From Plantibacter sp. Leaf314 (GTDB lineage Bacteria; Actinomycetota; Actinomycetes; Actinomycetales; Microbacteriaceae), in contig NZ_LMOB01000001.1 in assembly GCF_001423185.1 (NCBI RefSeq), positions 1,719,889 to 1,783,888 of the forward strand: 64,000 nt of DNA, in the 5' to 3' direction. A program made the position numbers and the translations under genes. This document shows, in pieces, positions 1 to 8,579 of this stretch. The notes below the pieces were generated by a model. It did not search any database, had not been told where the DNA came from, and was given only the letters and a program-made list of their open reading frames with translations. Numbering within the stretch: position 1 is the first letter of the stretch; each line of letters begins with the position of its first letter.

Positions 1-950
1 GCCGCGTCGGCGATCTTGTCGCGGTCGAGTGCCAGGGCGATGCCGCGGCGGACGTCGACGTTGTCGAACGGGGCGACGTCCATGTTGGGCACGAGCCCGA
101 TCACGCCTCCCGGCGGGAACCAGAACTTGTTGTGGTCGTTCGCCGCGCCCCAGGTGCCTTCGACGTTCGACAGGAACGAGTACGCCCAGTCGAAGCCCTT
201 GGTCACGATGTCGAGCTCGCCGGTGGCCGCGGGGATCACGAGGTGGTTGACCTCGATCTTGTCGGCCTGCCAGTACGTCTCGTTCTTGTCCATCGTGTAC
301 TGCTGCGAGGTGTAGTTGCCGAGGACGTACGGACCGGTACCGACCGGGTTCGGGTTCCGCCAGGTGTCGGGGCTCTTGACGTCCTTCCAGATGTGCTCGG
401 GGACGATGAGCGTCTGCGAGACGATGTCGGCCGCGGGGGCGTCGTCGTCGAGCAGGTGCATGATGACGTGCTGGCCCTTCACCTCGACCGTGTCGATGTG
501 CTGCCAGGCACCCTTCTGGTCGAGCGTCGGGTACTGCTTGATGAGGTCGAAGGTGAACTTGACGTCCTCAGGGGTGAAGTCCTCGCCGTCCGACCAGGTC
601 GCGCCCTCGCGGATCGTGTAGTCGATCGTGCGCGCATCGGGGAGGTCGACCTGCTCGGCGAGCCACGGCGTCTCCTTGCCGTCGAGCACGTTGATGATCA
701 CGAGGGGCTCGTAGATGTAGCTCGAGGCCGAGCGCTTGTTCACGAGGTAGGGGTTGAAGTTCCGCTCGAGCATCGGGGTGCCCTTGTCGGAGGCCAGCAG
801 CATCGTGTCGGCGGGGATCGAGGGATCCGGCTCACTCTTGATCTGGATGCTGCAGCCGGAGACGAGCAGGGCCGCCGCGGCGATCATCGCCGCCGCTCCG
901 AGTCGTCTGCGCCTGCGGACCTGGGTCCGCTCGTGCGTCGTGTGCGTCAT
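1..950 (-). CDS. ABC transporter substrate-binding lipoprotein, family 5 (partial)
   Basis: Extracellular solute-binding protein of the oligopeptide/nickel/sugar-oligomer type (SBP_bac_5). About 316 residues are visible; the C-terminus runs off the left edge. The N-terminus is a lipoprotein signal: an Arg-rich n-region, a hydrophobic stretch and a lipobox ending LLVSGC near residue 33. Family features follow: FNPYL near residue 65, a SDGEDFTPEDVKFTFD block near 122-137 and GPYVLGNYT. The permease and ATPase genes would lie to the left. A LacI-family repressor gene lies upstream on the same strand and a LacI-type palindrome sits 36 bp before the start, so the ligand is probably a carbohydrate; this is inference, since the family also carries peptides. 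Confidence 0.88.
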   Translation of the reverse strand, partial: MTHTTHERTQVRRRRRLGAAAMIAAAALLVSGCSIQIKSEPDPSIPADTMLLASDKGTPMLERNFNPYLVNKRSASSYIYEPLVIINVLDGKETPWLAEQVDLPDARTIDYTIREGATWSDGEDFTPEDVKFTFDLIKQYPTLDQKGAWQHIDTVEVKGQHVIMHLLDDDAPAADIVSQTLIVPEHIWKDVKSPDTWRNPNPVGTGPYVLGNYTSQQYTMDKNETYWQADKIEVNHLVIPAATGELDIVTKGFDWAYSFLSNVEGTWGAANDHNKFWFPPGGVIGLVPNMDVAPFDNVDVRRGIALALDRDKIADA

Positions 951-985
951 CGCCACCGTCCTTGCTGAAGTCTGTACCCGTTGAG

Positions 986-999
986 TGTAAGCGCATACA
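986..999. promoter_or_regulatory. LacI-family operator upstream of the binding-protein gene
   Basis: TGTAAGCGCATACA is a 14-bp palindrome with one mismatched pair and the central GC step that LacI-family proteins favour. It lies 36 bp upstream of the binding-protein start, where a bound repressor would block transcription. The adjacent LacI-type gene is the likely binder (inferred). Confidence 0.6.
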
Positions 1000-1033
1000 T
1001 TGCCCTGTGCAACCCGTGTCGGATTTCCCGTCT

Positions 1034-1121
1034 CGTTCGCAACTCAGGACCGCCCCGGCGCGGCGGCCGCGCGGCGCACGGACGCGGCGCGGCACGCCGA
1101 GAACGTCCTGAATTGCGAACG
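1034..1121. repeat. Long-loop inverted repeat
   Basis: Arms at 1034-1050 and 1105-1121 are complementary over 17 bp with one mismatch (left arm starts CGTTCGCAAC and ends CAGGAC). They enclose 54 bp of very GC-rich DNA. The element fills the space between the lacI-type gene and the binding-protein gene, both on the minus strand, so it could end lacI transcription. Its arm shares CTCAGGA with the element at 3277-3354. Confidence 0.6.
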
Positions 1122-1137
1122 CGAGCAGAGGCGATGG

Positions 1138-2247
1138 TCAGGACGTGACCGGCTCGGAGCTCTCCCGGAGGAGGACCTCGACCGGCAGGCGGACGGACAT
1201 CGCCGGGAGCTTCGGTTCGGCCAGCCGGCGGGTGAGCGCCTGCACCGAGACCCGGCCGAGGGTCTCCATCGGCTGGCGCACGGTCGTGAGCCGGGGGGTC
1301 GAGAGGCGGCCGGCGTCGATACCGTCGAAGCCGGTGACGATGAGCTCGTCCGGAACCCCCACCCCGGCAATCCGGGCGGCGTCGATGACACCGAGCGCCA
1401 TCTGGTCGTTGGCGCAGACCACGGCGCGCGGCAGCACGCCGCGACCGAACAGCTCCCGACCCACGCGGCGACCGCCCTCCCGCGTGAAGTCACCGCGCAG
1501 CGTCGGCGCGTCGGGGACGTCGAGCGACCGCTCGGTGAGGGCCGCCTGGAAGCCGCTCCACCGTTCCGCGTCGTCGGGCGAACCGAGGCTCCCCGACACG
1601 TACTCGAGCTCGCGGGCGCCCAGGTCGTCGATGAGGTGCGCCGTGAGGGTCCGCATGCCCTCGGTGTTGCTGACCGAGACGTGGTCGAGGTCGTCGCCGC
1701 GACGGGGTCCGGCCATGACCACGATCGGGACGTGACGCGACAGCCGCGCGAGTTCCTCCTCGCTCGCACTGCCGGCGAGGACCATCAGCCCGTCCACCCG
1801 GCCCGCCATGTCGCGCACGGTCTGCGTCGCCGTCGACCCACGGCCGACCCCGACGAGGAGCGCGAAGCCGCTCCGCCAGGACTCGAGCTCGCAGCCGCGA
1901 AGGACCTCGTCGAAGTACAGGTTGAGCGTCCTCGTGTCGGTCCGCTCGGGGATGTCGCGGACGACGCGGGCTCCCCCGGCGGCGGCCTCGTCACCCTCGA
2001 GCGCGATGTCGCCGAGATCGTCCATGGCGTCGAGCCCCTGGAAGAACAGGCCGATGACGCCCGTGCGCCGGGCCGCGAGTCCGCGGGCGGCACCGCTCGG
2101 GACGTATCCGAGCTCCGCGACCGAGGCCAGCACCTTGTCGCGAGTGGCCGGCTTCACGTCGTCCGGCCGGCCGAGTACCCGCGAGACGGTGGCGATGGAG
2201 ACGCCCGCGTGGTGCGCGACGTCGTAGACCGTCGGCGGTTTCGTCAT
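1138..2247 (-). CDS. LacI-family transcriptional repressor
   Basis: Sugar-responsive DNA-binding repressor, 369 aa. The N-terminal LacI helix-turn-helix is clear (TVYDVAHHAGVSIATVSRVL, residues 6-25), followed by the hinge and a periplasmic-binding-protein-like effector domain containing CANDQMALG and VTGFDGID. It is longer than the usual 330-345 aa: an acidic stretch around residues 75-105 (GLDAMDDLGDIALEGDEAA) looks like an insertion early in the effector domain. The start has a good AAGGAAGG ribosome site and a TATCAT -10 box at 2272-2277, so it is a leadered mRNA. Position directly upstream of the ABC binding protein suggests it controls that transporter. Confidence 0.92.
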   Translation of the reverse strand: MTKPPTVYDVAHHAGVSIATVSRVLGRPDDVKPATRDKVLASVAELGYVPSGAARGLAARRTGVIGLFFQGLDAMDDLGDIALEGDEAAAGGARVVRDIPERTDTRTLNLYFDEVLRGCELESWRSGFALLVGVGRGSTATQTVRDMAGRVDGLMVLAGSASEEELARLSRHVPIVVMAGPRRGDDLDHVSVSNTEGMRTLTAHLIDDLGARELEYVSGSLGSPDDAERWSGFQAALTERSLDVPDAPTLRGDFTREGGRRVGRELFGRGVLPRAVVCANDQMALGVIDAARIAGVGVPDELIVTGFDGIDAGRLSTPRLTTVRQPMETLGRVSVQALTRRLAEPKLPAMSVRLPVEVLLRESSEPVTS

Positions 2248-2465
2248 GGGAACGCCTTCCTTCGGGGACCAATGATACGCAGGGCATCACGGTCGTCCGG
2301 TCGGCGACGGCCGCGGGATGCCGTGCATGACCGGTCCGTCTTCCGTCACGGGACCCGGCACTTCGGACGGCTCGCGCCATCCGCGGAGCGCATCGAACCC
2401 GAACGTTCGCTGAATTCCCGACGCTTGTCGGGCAGCCGGTGGACGCGCGCTGCCAGACTGCGGAG

Positions 2466-3266
2466 ATGACCGATCTGCAGGCGAAAGCCACCCTCCTCAA
2501 CTCCCTCCACCAGCCGGGTACACCCCTCATCGTGACGAACGTGTGGGACGCCATCACCGCCAAGGTCGTCTCCGAGGCGCCCGGCGTGGTCGCCCTCGCC
2601 TCCGCGAGCCACTCCGTCTCGAACGTGCGCGGCCTCGAAGACGGCGGCGGACTCGACGTCGACGAGGCGATCGCCGCCGCGAAGATCATCGTGAGCGCCG
2701 TCGACCTGCCGGTGACGATCGACTTCGAGAAGGGCTACGCCGACGACGCCGCGGGTGTCCGCGAGAACGTCCGTCGCCTGATCGTCGAGGCCGGTGCCGT
2801 CGGCATCAACCTCGAGGACTCCGTCGGCGCGGCGAAGGCTCCGCAGTTCCCGATCGAGGAGGCCGCGGCCCGTGTCGCCGCCGCTCGTGCCGGAGCCGAG
2901 GACGCCGGTGTCCCGCTCGTCATCAACGCCCGCGTCGACACCCTCGCCGGCGACCCCGAGGCATGGGACGAGGCCGTCGCACGCGCCAACGCCTACCTCG
3001 AGGCGGGCGCCGACGTGATCTTCTTCCTCGGACTCGGCACGGAGGAGCTCGTCGCGAAGGCGATCGAGCAGGTCCACGGCCGCATCTCCGTCATCGGCTA
3101 CCCGGGCGCCGTGCCGCTCAAGCGCCTGGCGGAGCTCGGCGTCTCCCGCGTCAGCTTCGGACCCGGCACGCTCGGCCTGACGCTCGCCGCCCTGCAGCGC
3201 GCCGCGACCGGCCTCACCGAGCTCGGCGAGTACCCCGAGGACCTCGGCTTCTCCTTCGAGCTCTAG
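2466..3266 (+). CDS. Isocitrate lyase/PEP mutase superfamily protein
   Basis: A TIM-barrel enzyme of 266 aa, the usual size for the PEP phosphonomutase-like branch. Visible motifs are NVWDA near residue 22, DFEKGYADD (Mg-binding acidic cluster) and GINLEDSVG, where the conserved Glu/Asp sits. The KKCGH catalytic loop of true isocitrate lyases is absent, so it is not aceA; carboxyphosphonoenolpyruvate mutase-like or oxaloacetate hydrolase-like lyases are possible, and the substrate is unknown. An upstream GTG at 2439 is in frame, but ATG at 2466 gives the N-terminus typical of the family. Divergent from the LacI gene, convergent with the carotenoid operon. Confidence 0.85.
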   Translation: MTDLQAKATLLNSLHQPGTPLIVTNVWDAITAKVVSEAPGVVALASASHSVSNVRGLEDGGGLDVDEAIAAAKIIVSAVDLPVTIDFEKGYADDAAGVRENVRRLIVEAGAVGINLEDSVGAAKAPQFPIEEAAARVAAARAGAEDAGVPLVINARVDTLAGDPEAWDEAVARANAYLEAGADVIFFLGLGTEELVAKAIEQVHGRISVIGYPGAVPLKRLAELGVSRVSFGPGTLGLTLAALQRAATGLTELGEYPEDLGFSFEL

Positions 3267-3276
3267 CCTCGACCGA

Positions 3277-3354
3277 CGACCCTGTCTCAGGAGTTCCCGG
3301 GCGCGGCGCCGCATGACGCGGGCGGCGCGCCGACGGACTCCTGAGACAGGGTCG
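3277..3354. terminator. Long-loop inverted repeat between convergent genes
   Basis: Perfect 18-bp arms at 3277-3294 and 3337-3354 (CGACCCTGTCTCAGGAGT and its complement) enclose 42 bp of GC-rich, partly self-complementary DNA. It sits between the convergent ends of the PEP-mutase-like gene and the carotenoid operon, so a bidirectional terminator is the simplest role. The long loop is unusual for a plain terminator and matches the build of the element at 1034-1121. Confidence 0.65.
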
Positions 3355-3364
3355 CGGCGTTCGA

Positions 3365-4231
3365 TCAGGACGTCAGGAACCAGTACCAGATGATGAGCAT
3401 CGTGACGAGGAACCCCGTCAGGAAGTTCAGGCGGAGGAACCGCTTCCAGCCGGCGTTCGCGCCCTCGGCGTCCTCCTCGCGGAGGTTCCAGAACGGCAGC
3501 ACACTCGCGGCGTACGGCAGGGCGAGCAGGCCGGCCAACGGGATCGGCCACGGCGTCACGAGCATCAGCGCGCCACCGGCGAGGTAGGCGACGAAGGCGA
3601 ACCGCACCGTCGGGGCCGCTCCGATGACGGTCGCGATCGACCCGATGCCGCCCTCCCGGTCCGCGATGATGTCCTGCACCGCGCCGAAGGCATGGCTGGC
3701 GATGCCCCAGAGGAAGTAGCCGACGAGCAGGGCCCACAGTGCCGGAGTGAACACCGCGCCGGCCAGCACGAGCCCGTAGACCGCCGGACTCACGAAGTGC
3801 GTGCTCGAGGTGAGCGAGTCGAGGAACGGCCGTTCCTTGAACCGCAGTCCAGGCGCGCTGTAGGCGACGAGTGCGAAGACGCTGATCGCGAGCACGAGCC
3901 AGGACAGCGGCGACCCGACGACGACCAGGTAGACGAGGAACGGGACGTTCGTCGCGATCGCCGCGAAGATCGTCAGCCGGTGCATCCGCCGGTCGAGCAC
4001 CGCGCCCTCCACGCCGCCCTTGCGCGGGTTCCGGAGGTCGGACTCGTAGTCGAACACGTCGTTGATCCCGTACATGGCCAGGTTGTACGGGATGAGGAAG
4101 TAGAGCGTCCCGAGCCAGAAGGTCAGGTCGAGCTCGCGGGTGGTCAGCAGATAGGCCGCCGCGAACGGGTAGGCGGTGTTGATCCACGACAGCGGTCGTG
4201 AGGACAGCACGAGCTGGCCGAGTCGGTTCAT
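3365..4231 (-). CDS. crtEb: Lycopene elongase (UbiA-type prenyltransferase), C50 carotenoid
   Basis: Adds C5 prenyl units to both ends of lycopene, leading to the C50 skeleton (flavuxanthin-type). It is a membrane protein of the UbiA superfamily, 288 aa, with about seven to nine hydrophobic segments. The first Asp-rich motif is NDVFDYESD (residues 57-65) and the second DIIADREGG (187-195). The start overlaps the crtYf stop by 4 nt (ATGA). It is the last gene of the crtE-B-I-Ye-Yf-Eb operon, the order known from Corynebacterium and Microbacteriaceae. The operon ends at the inverted repeat just downstream. Confidence 0.93.
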   Translation of the reverse strand: MNRLGQLVLSSRPLSWINTAYPFAAAYLLTTRELDLTFWLGTLYFLIPYNLAMYGINDVFDYESDLRNPRKGGVEGAVLDRRMHRLTIFAAIATNVPFLVYLVVVGSPLSWLVLAISVFALVAYSAPGLRFKERPFLDSLTSSTHFVSPAVYGLVLAGAVFTPALWALLVGYFLWGIASHAFGAVQDIIADREGGIGSIATVIGAAPTVRFAFVAYLAGGALMLVTPWPIPLAGLLALPYAASVLPFWNLREEDAEGANAGWKRFLRLNFLTGFLVTMLIIWYWFLTS

Positions 4232-4608
4232 GCCGGGTCCTCCTGGGACGGGGATGGGGAGACGGGAGCCGGGGTGCGACGTTCGAGCAGCACCCAGAGC
4301 GAGGGCAGCAGGACGGCGGCGGCGATGGCGTAGGCGAAGTCCTCGAGCGGGGCGACCCCGATGAAGGCGCCGGAGATGAGCTCGGGGTCGTAGCCGACGA
4401 GCCCGATCCCGATCATGACGTTGTCGAACAGGGCGGTCATGAGGAGCAGCACGACGAGGACGGCGCCGACGCCGAGCAGCCAGGTGCCGGCCGTCGGGCC
4501 GCTCCCTGGCGCACCGCGGCGACGGCGGGCGTCGAGCCGCACGACGGCGAGGAGGGCGGCGACCGCCACGACGGCGAGGAACCACGCGTTGAGTCCGGCG
4601 TACGTCAT
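4228..4608 (-). CDS. crtYf: C50 carotenoid cyclase subunit CrtYf
   Basis: Small membrane subunit (126 aa) of the heterodimeric C50 carotenoid epsilon/gamma cyclase. About three transmembrane helices are visible, and the PLEDF motif (residues 87-91) is the lycopene-cyclase-domain signature. It acts with CrtYe on the elongated C50 precursor to form cyclic ends (decaprenoxanthin or sarcinaxanthin type; which one cannot be read from the sequence). A charged Arg/Gly/Pro linker near residues 25-40 separates the first two helices. It overlaps crtEb and crtYe by 4 nt at either end. Confidence 0.9.
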   Translation of the reverse strand: MTYAGLNAWFLAVVAVAALLAVVRLDARRRRGAPGSGPTAGTWLLGVGAVLVVLLLMTALFDNVMIGIGLVGYDPELISGAFIGVAPLEDFAYAIAAAVLLPSLWVLLERRTPAPVSPSPSQEDPA

Positions 4609-4958
4609 CGTCCGCTCACCCCGGTGGCGGCGTCCGTCCCTCTGGCCGTGCGCCCGGTCAGGTGCCGCGCCGCCCCGAAGAGGTTCATCGTCAGGTAGCA
4701 GAGGAGGGTCAGGAAGAAGACCTCCTCGATCGGCAGCTCCGGAGCGATCTGCAATCCGGTCATGAACGAGGTCTCGCCGCGGAAGAAGATCCCCAGGCCG
4801 ATGCCGAACAGGTCCCAGACGAGGAAGAACACGACGCCGACCGGCAGGATGACGGCGGCCCGCCGCCGGTCCGCCCAGAAGAACAGTCGGAACCGCCGGT
4901 CGAGCATGACCATCCCGGTGATCGAGACGAGGAGCGCGAGCAGGTACAGCAGACCCAT
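4605..4958 (-). CDS. crtYe: C50 carotenoid cyclase subunit CrtYe
   Basis: Partner subunit of the heterodimeric cyclase, 117 aa, with three hydrophobic helices and the PIEEVFF motif (residues 76-82), the family signature equivalent to PLEDF in CrtYf. The start codon at 4958 overlaps the crtI stop and is the first Met after it; the longer upstream reading is an out-of-frame overlap with crtI and is not used. The C-terminal tail (about 20 residues) is Thr/Gly/Arg-rich and probably cytoplasmic. Translation is likely coupled to crtI and crtYf. Confidence 0.9.
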   Translation of the reverse strand: MGLLYLLALLVSITGMVMLDRRFRLFFWADRRRAAVILPVGVVFFLVWDLFGIGLGIFFRGETSFMTGLQIAPELPIEEVFFLTLLCYLTMNLFGAARHLTGRTARGTDAATGVSGR

Positions 4959-6538
4959 CAGTCGGCGGCCACGGAACGTCTGCGCAACGGCACGGGCATC
5001 GGCCCGGTCGTGATGTCGCCGCGCATGCGCTTCACGACGAGCTCGGCGCTGATGAGGCACATGGGGAGCCCGATGCCGGGGATGGTGGAACCACCCGTGT
5101 AGTAGAGGCCGTCCACCTTCTTGCTCACGTTGCCGCTGCGGAACATGGCGCTCTGCGAGAGGATGTGCGCCGGCCCGAGGGAGGTGCCCTTCCACACGTT
5201 GAGGTCGTTCACGAAGTCGGCGGGACCGACGTCGCGGCGGACGACGATGCGGTCGGCGAGGTCGGGCACGCCGGCCCAGGCGGCGATCTGCGCGATGGCC
5301 GCGTCACCGATCTCCGTGACCCGGGCGTCACCGCCACCGCCGATGGTGGGGTCGGCCGGAATGGGCACGAGGATGAACAGGTTCTCGTGTCCCTCGGGGG
5401 CGACCCCGGCGTCGGTGGCGCTCGGGCGGCAGACGTAGAGCGATGCCGGGTCGGGCACGCTCGTCACCTCGCCGAAGATGCGGCCGAAGTTGTCGCGCCA
5501 GTCGGTGGTGAAGAACAGGCTGTGGTGCAGCAGTTCCGGCAGCTCACCGCGGACCCCGAGCATGACGAGCACGGCGCCGGGGCCGGCGGTGCGCTTCTCC
5601 CAGTACTCGGCGGGGTAGGTCTGCAGCTCACGCGGGAGGAGCGTCGTCTCGGTGTGGTGGAGGTCGGCGGCCGACACGACGTTGTCGGCGTGCAGGAGCT
5701 GACGGCGACCGTCGACGTCGAGGTAGTTGACCCCGGCGACACGCGAGCGACGACCGGCGGGCATCGTCGTGATGCCCGTGACCTCCGCGCCCGTGACGAT
5801 CTCCACGCCCTCGGCACGCGCCAGCTCGGCGATGGTGTCGATGATCCGGGAGAACCCGCCCTGCGGGTAGAGCACGCCGTCCTCGAGGTCGAGGTAGCTC
5901 ATCAGGTGGTACATGCTCGGCGCGTCGAACGGCGAGGACCCGAGGAAGACCGCCGGATACCCGAGGATTTGCTGCAGGCGGACGTCGGAGACGGTGCGGG
6001 CGGTGAGCGTGTCGAGGTCCTCGGTCAGGAGCTTCGCCAGCTTCGGCATGCGCGCGAGGACCTCGCGGCTCGCGAGCGTCCGGTACGACTCGAACGTCGT
6101 GTAGAGGAAGCTCCGGATCGCGATCTCGTACGTCTCCTTGGCGCTCCGGAGGTACTCGTCCATCTTCGCGCCGGCACCGGGCTCGACGGACTCGAACAGG
6201 GCCAGGTTGTCGGCGCGGTTCGCGGCGAGGTCGAGGTGGCCGTCGCGGCCTTCGGAGTAGACCCGGTAGGCCGGGTCGAGGCGGCCCAGGTCGAGCTGGT
6301 CCGCCGCCGAGGTGCCGAGGAGTCGGTAGAAGTGGTCGAAGACCTCAGGCATGAGGTACCAGCTCGGCCCCGTGTCGAAGGTGAACCCGTCCTGCTCCCA
6401 GGTGCCGGCCCGCCCGCCGAGCACGTCGCGGCGTTCGAGCAGGGTGACCTGCTGACCGTCGCGGGCGAGCAGGGCCGCGGTGGCGAGTCCGCTGATGCCG
6501 CCGCCGATGACGACGGTGCGGGTGGGGGAAGTGGTCAT
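4958..6538 (-). CDS. crtI: Phytoene desaturase
   Basis: FAD-dependent desaturase/isomerase that converts phytoene to lycopene, 526 aa, normal for bacterial CrtI. The N-terminal dinucleotide-binding fold begins TVVIGGGISGLATAALL (residues 8-24), continues with LLERRDVLGGRAGTWEQDGF, and the C-terminal FAD signature is GGSTIPGIGLPMCLISAE. The start ATG overlaps the crtB stop (4 nt), indicating translational coupling. An alternative Met further up lies inside crtB and is out of the operon logic. Confidence 0.95.
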   Translation of the reverse strand: MTTSPTRTVVIGGGISGLATAALLARDGQQVTLLERRDVLGGRAGTWEQDGFTFDTGPSWYLMPEVFDHFYRLLGTSAADQLDLGRLDPAYRVYSEGRDGHLDLAANRADNLALFESVEPGAGAKMDEYLRSAKETYEIAIRSFLYTTFESYRTLASREVLARMPKLAKLLTEDLDTLTARTVSDVRLQQILGYPAVFLGSSPFDAPSMYHLMSYLDLEDGVLYPQGGFSRIIDTIAELARAEGVEIVTGAEVTGITTMPAGRRSRVAGVNYLDVDGRRQLLHADNVVSAADLHHTETTLLPRELQTYPAEYWEKRTAGPGAVLVMLGVRGELPELLHHSLFFTTDWRDNFGRIFGEVTSVPDPASLYVCRPSATDAGVAPEGHENLFILVPIPADPTIGGGGDARVTEIGDAAIAQIAAWAGVPDLADRIVVRRDVGPADFVNDLNVWKGTSLGPAHILSQSAMFRSGNVSKKVDGLYYTGGSTIPGIGLPMCLISAELVVKRMRGDITTGPMPVPLRRRSVAAD

Positions 6539-7503
6539 GACAGGGAGCTCTCGTCGATCGTCGGTATTGAGGCGGTGGTGCCGGTGGAGGTGGGCGTCCG
6601 GCCGGCGAGTGCGCCGGCGGCGATCCGTAGCTTCACGGGGTCGGGGACGCGCACGCGGGTGCGGACGAGGTCCGAGGCGGGGGTGGTGCGGATCCGTCTC
6701 GCCAGTTCGGAGAACAGCTCCTGCGCGAGTGCGACGGCACGACGACTCGACTTCGGCAGCTGGGCGAGCACGGCGGCCGAGCGGTCGAGGTCGGCCTCGA
6801 TGTCGTCGAGCAGGCTGTGCTTCTGCGCCTCGGTGAGGTCGTCGACGGCGACACCCGGGAAGTAGCTGCGACCCAGTTCGTCGTGGTCGGCCGAGAGGTC
6901 TCGGAGGAAGTTGACCTTCTGGAACGCCGCACCGAGGCTCCTGGCTCCGACGACGAACGCGGCGCGCTGGGCGTCGTCGACGTCGTGGCCGCGCAGGAAG
7001 ATCCGCAGGCACATGAGGCCGACGACCTCGGCGGAGCCGTACACGTAGTCACGGAAGGTCTCGGGCGTGTGGACGGTGCGCGAGAGGTCCGCCCGCATGG
7101 ACGCGAAGAACGGCCGGGTGAGGTCGGTCTCGATGCCCGCCGACCGGGCGGTGATGGCGAAGGCGTGCACGACGAGGTTGCTGCTGTACCCCGTCTCGAC
7201 GGCGTCCTCGGTGTCGCGCTCGAGGGCGTCGAGCATGGCGAGGACCCGCTCGGGGTCGAGCCCGGCGGCCGCGGCGACCCCGTCGACGATCTCGTCGGCG
7301 ATCCGGACGAGCGCGTAGACGTTCTCCACGTCCTGCCGGATCTCGCCGCCGAGGAGCCTGGCCGCGAGCCCGAAGGAGGTGGAGTAGCGCCGGATCACGA
7401 TGCTGGCGGTCTCCTGCGCGACCCGGTCGTAGAGTCGTCGGGCGTCGCCGACGGCCGAGTCGTCGTCGTTCGGGTGCCCCGTCCCGTTGCCGCCCGCGGT
7501 CAT
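6535..7503 (-). CDS. crtB: Phytoene synthase
   Basis: Condenses two geranylgeranyl diphosphates to phytoene; squalene/phytoene synthase family, 322 aa. Substrate-Mg motifs are DEIVD (residues 70-74) and RDLSADHDELGR (201-212); YSTSF at 40-44 is the usual N-terminal motif. It overlaps crtE by 4 nt upstream and crtI by 4 nt downstream. The first 20 residues are Gly/Asp-rich and probably disordered. Confidence 0.95.
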   Translation of the reverse strand: MTAGGNGTGHPNDDDSAVGDARRLYDRVAQETASIVIRRYSTSFGLAARLLGGEIRQDVENVYALVRIADEIVDGVAAAAGLDPERVLAMLDALERDTEDAVETGYSSNLVVHAFAITARSAGIETDLTRPFFASMRADLSRTVHTPETFRDYVYGSAEVVGLMCLRIFLRGHDVDDAQRAAFVVGARSLGAAFQKVNFLRDLSADHDELGRSYFPGVAVDDLTEAQKHSLLDDIEADLDRSAAVLAQLPKSSRRAVALAQELFSELARRIRTTPASDLVRTRVRVPDPVKLRIAAGALAGRTPTSTGTTASIPTIDESSLS

Positions 7504-8573
7504 CGCGACCGCTCGAGCACCGTGGCCACGATGGGACGCAGTTCCTCGCGGAGCTGCTGTGGGATGCTCGGCGACGCCAGTTGCTCCCAGGCCCGATTGG
7601 CGTAGTCCCCCGCGAGCAGCGTCGCGTGCTGGCGCGCACCCGTGGAGGTGAGCACGTCGCGCAGCACGGCGGCACCGTCCTCGTCGAGGTCCGGGTCACC
7701 GAAGAGGTGCTCGACGGCGTGCCATTCGGGCTGCTCGGCGGCGAACGCCACCATGACCGTCAGCTTGCCCTCGCGGAGGTCGCCGATCGTGGTCTTGCCC
7801 GTGGTCTTCGCGTCGCCGAAGACCCCGAGGACGTCGTCGATGATCTGGTAGGCGATGCCGATCTGCTGCCCGAACGCGCCGAGGGCGTCGATCGTGGCCT
7901 CGGGCGCTCCGGCCAGGACCCCGCCGGACTGCAGCGGCGCCTCGAAGGAGTAGTACGCGGTCTTCAGGCGTTCCATGCGGATGATGTCGTCGACCGTCGG
8001 GACGACGCCGCCGACGGTGAAGTCGACGTCGGCGAGTTCACCGGCGGCCGACGCGGAGATGGCGTCGTCGAGGATCTCGCGGAGGCGGGTGCGGACCGAG
8101 TCGGCACTGCCGGCGCGGTCGATCAGGCGGTAGGACGCCGACAGGGCGAGGTCGCCGGCGATGACGGCGACGGACATGCCACGGTGCTCGGCGAGTGGCA
8201 GGGGGATGCCGGCGGTCTGCGCGATGTCCCGGTAGCTGCCGGAGACGTTGGGGCTGCCGCGCCGCACGAAGTCGCGGTCGATCACGTCGTCGTGCACGAT
8301 CAGCGCGGTGTGGAGGAGCTCGTAGGCAGCCGCGACGTGGGCTGCCGCGACGACGTCGTCTCCGCCGAGCGCCTCGTAGGCGGTCATGACCATACGGGGG
8401 CGGAAGCGCTTGCCGCCGGCCATGCTGCGTTCGATGGTCTCCCAGAGCCGCAGGTACCCGGCGCCGCCGAACGACACCGCCTGCGTCTTCGCCAGTTCGA
8501 GGAACCGCTCGAGGGCGTCCTCGACCTGGTGCTGTTGCCGGTAGGGCACGTCGACGACGTGGTGGGTCTCCAT
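7500..8573 (-). CDS. crtE: Geranylgeranyl diphosphate synthase (polyprenyl synthetase)
   Basis: First gene of the carotenoid operon, 357 aa. It builds C20 GGPP from DMAPP and IPP. The first Asp-rich motif is HDDVID (residues 94-99) and the second lies in YQIIDDVLGVFGD. GGKRFRPRM (53-61) is the IPP-binding basic motif. The ATG is preceded by TAGCCT (8580-8585) with exactly 6 nt between, so the operon mRNA is probably leaderless. The gene is divergent from idi, which supplies DMAPP; the two starts are 85 bp apart. Confidence 0.95.
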   Translation of the reverse strand: METHHVVDVPYRQQHQVEDALERFLELAKTQAVSFGGAGYLRLWETIERSMAGGKRFRPRMVMTAYEALGGDDVVAAAHVAAAYELLHTALIVHDDVIDRDFVRRGSPNVSGSYRDIAQTAGIPLPLAEHRGMSVAVIAGDLALSASYRLIDRAGSADSVRTRLREILDDAISASAAGELADVDFTVGGVVPTVDDIIRMERLKTAYYSFEAPLQSGGVLAGAPEATIDALGAFGQQIGIAYQIIDDVLGVFGDAKTTGKTTIGDLREGKLTVMVAFAAEQPEWHAVEHLFGDPDLDEDGAAVLRDVLTSTGARQHATLLAGDYANRAWEQLASPSIPQQLREELRPIVATVLERSR

Positions 8574-8579
8574 AGCACG

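Noticed and set aside
132-968. Plus-strand frame opposite the binding protein
   Set aside because: Composition of a shadow; the minus strand codes a clear lipoprotein with lipobox.
2439-2465. GTG at 2439 as start of the PEP-mutase-like gene
   Set aside because: Adds nine residues not typical of the family; ATG 2466 gives the expected N-terminus.
5165-6865. Long plus-strand frame opposite crtI and crtB
   Set aside because: Antisense shadow of motif-proven carotenoid genes; no ribosome site or family similarity.
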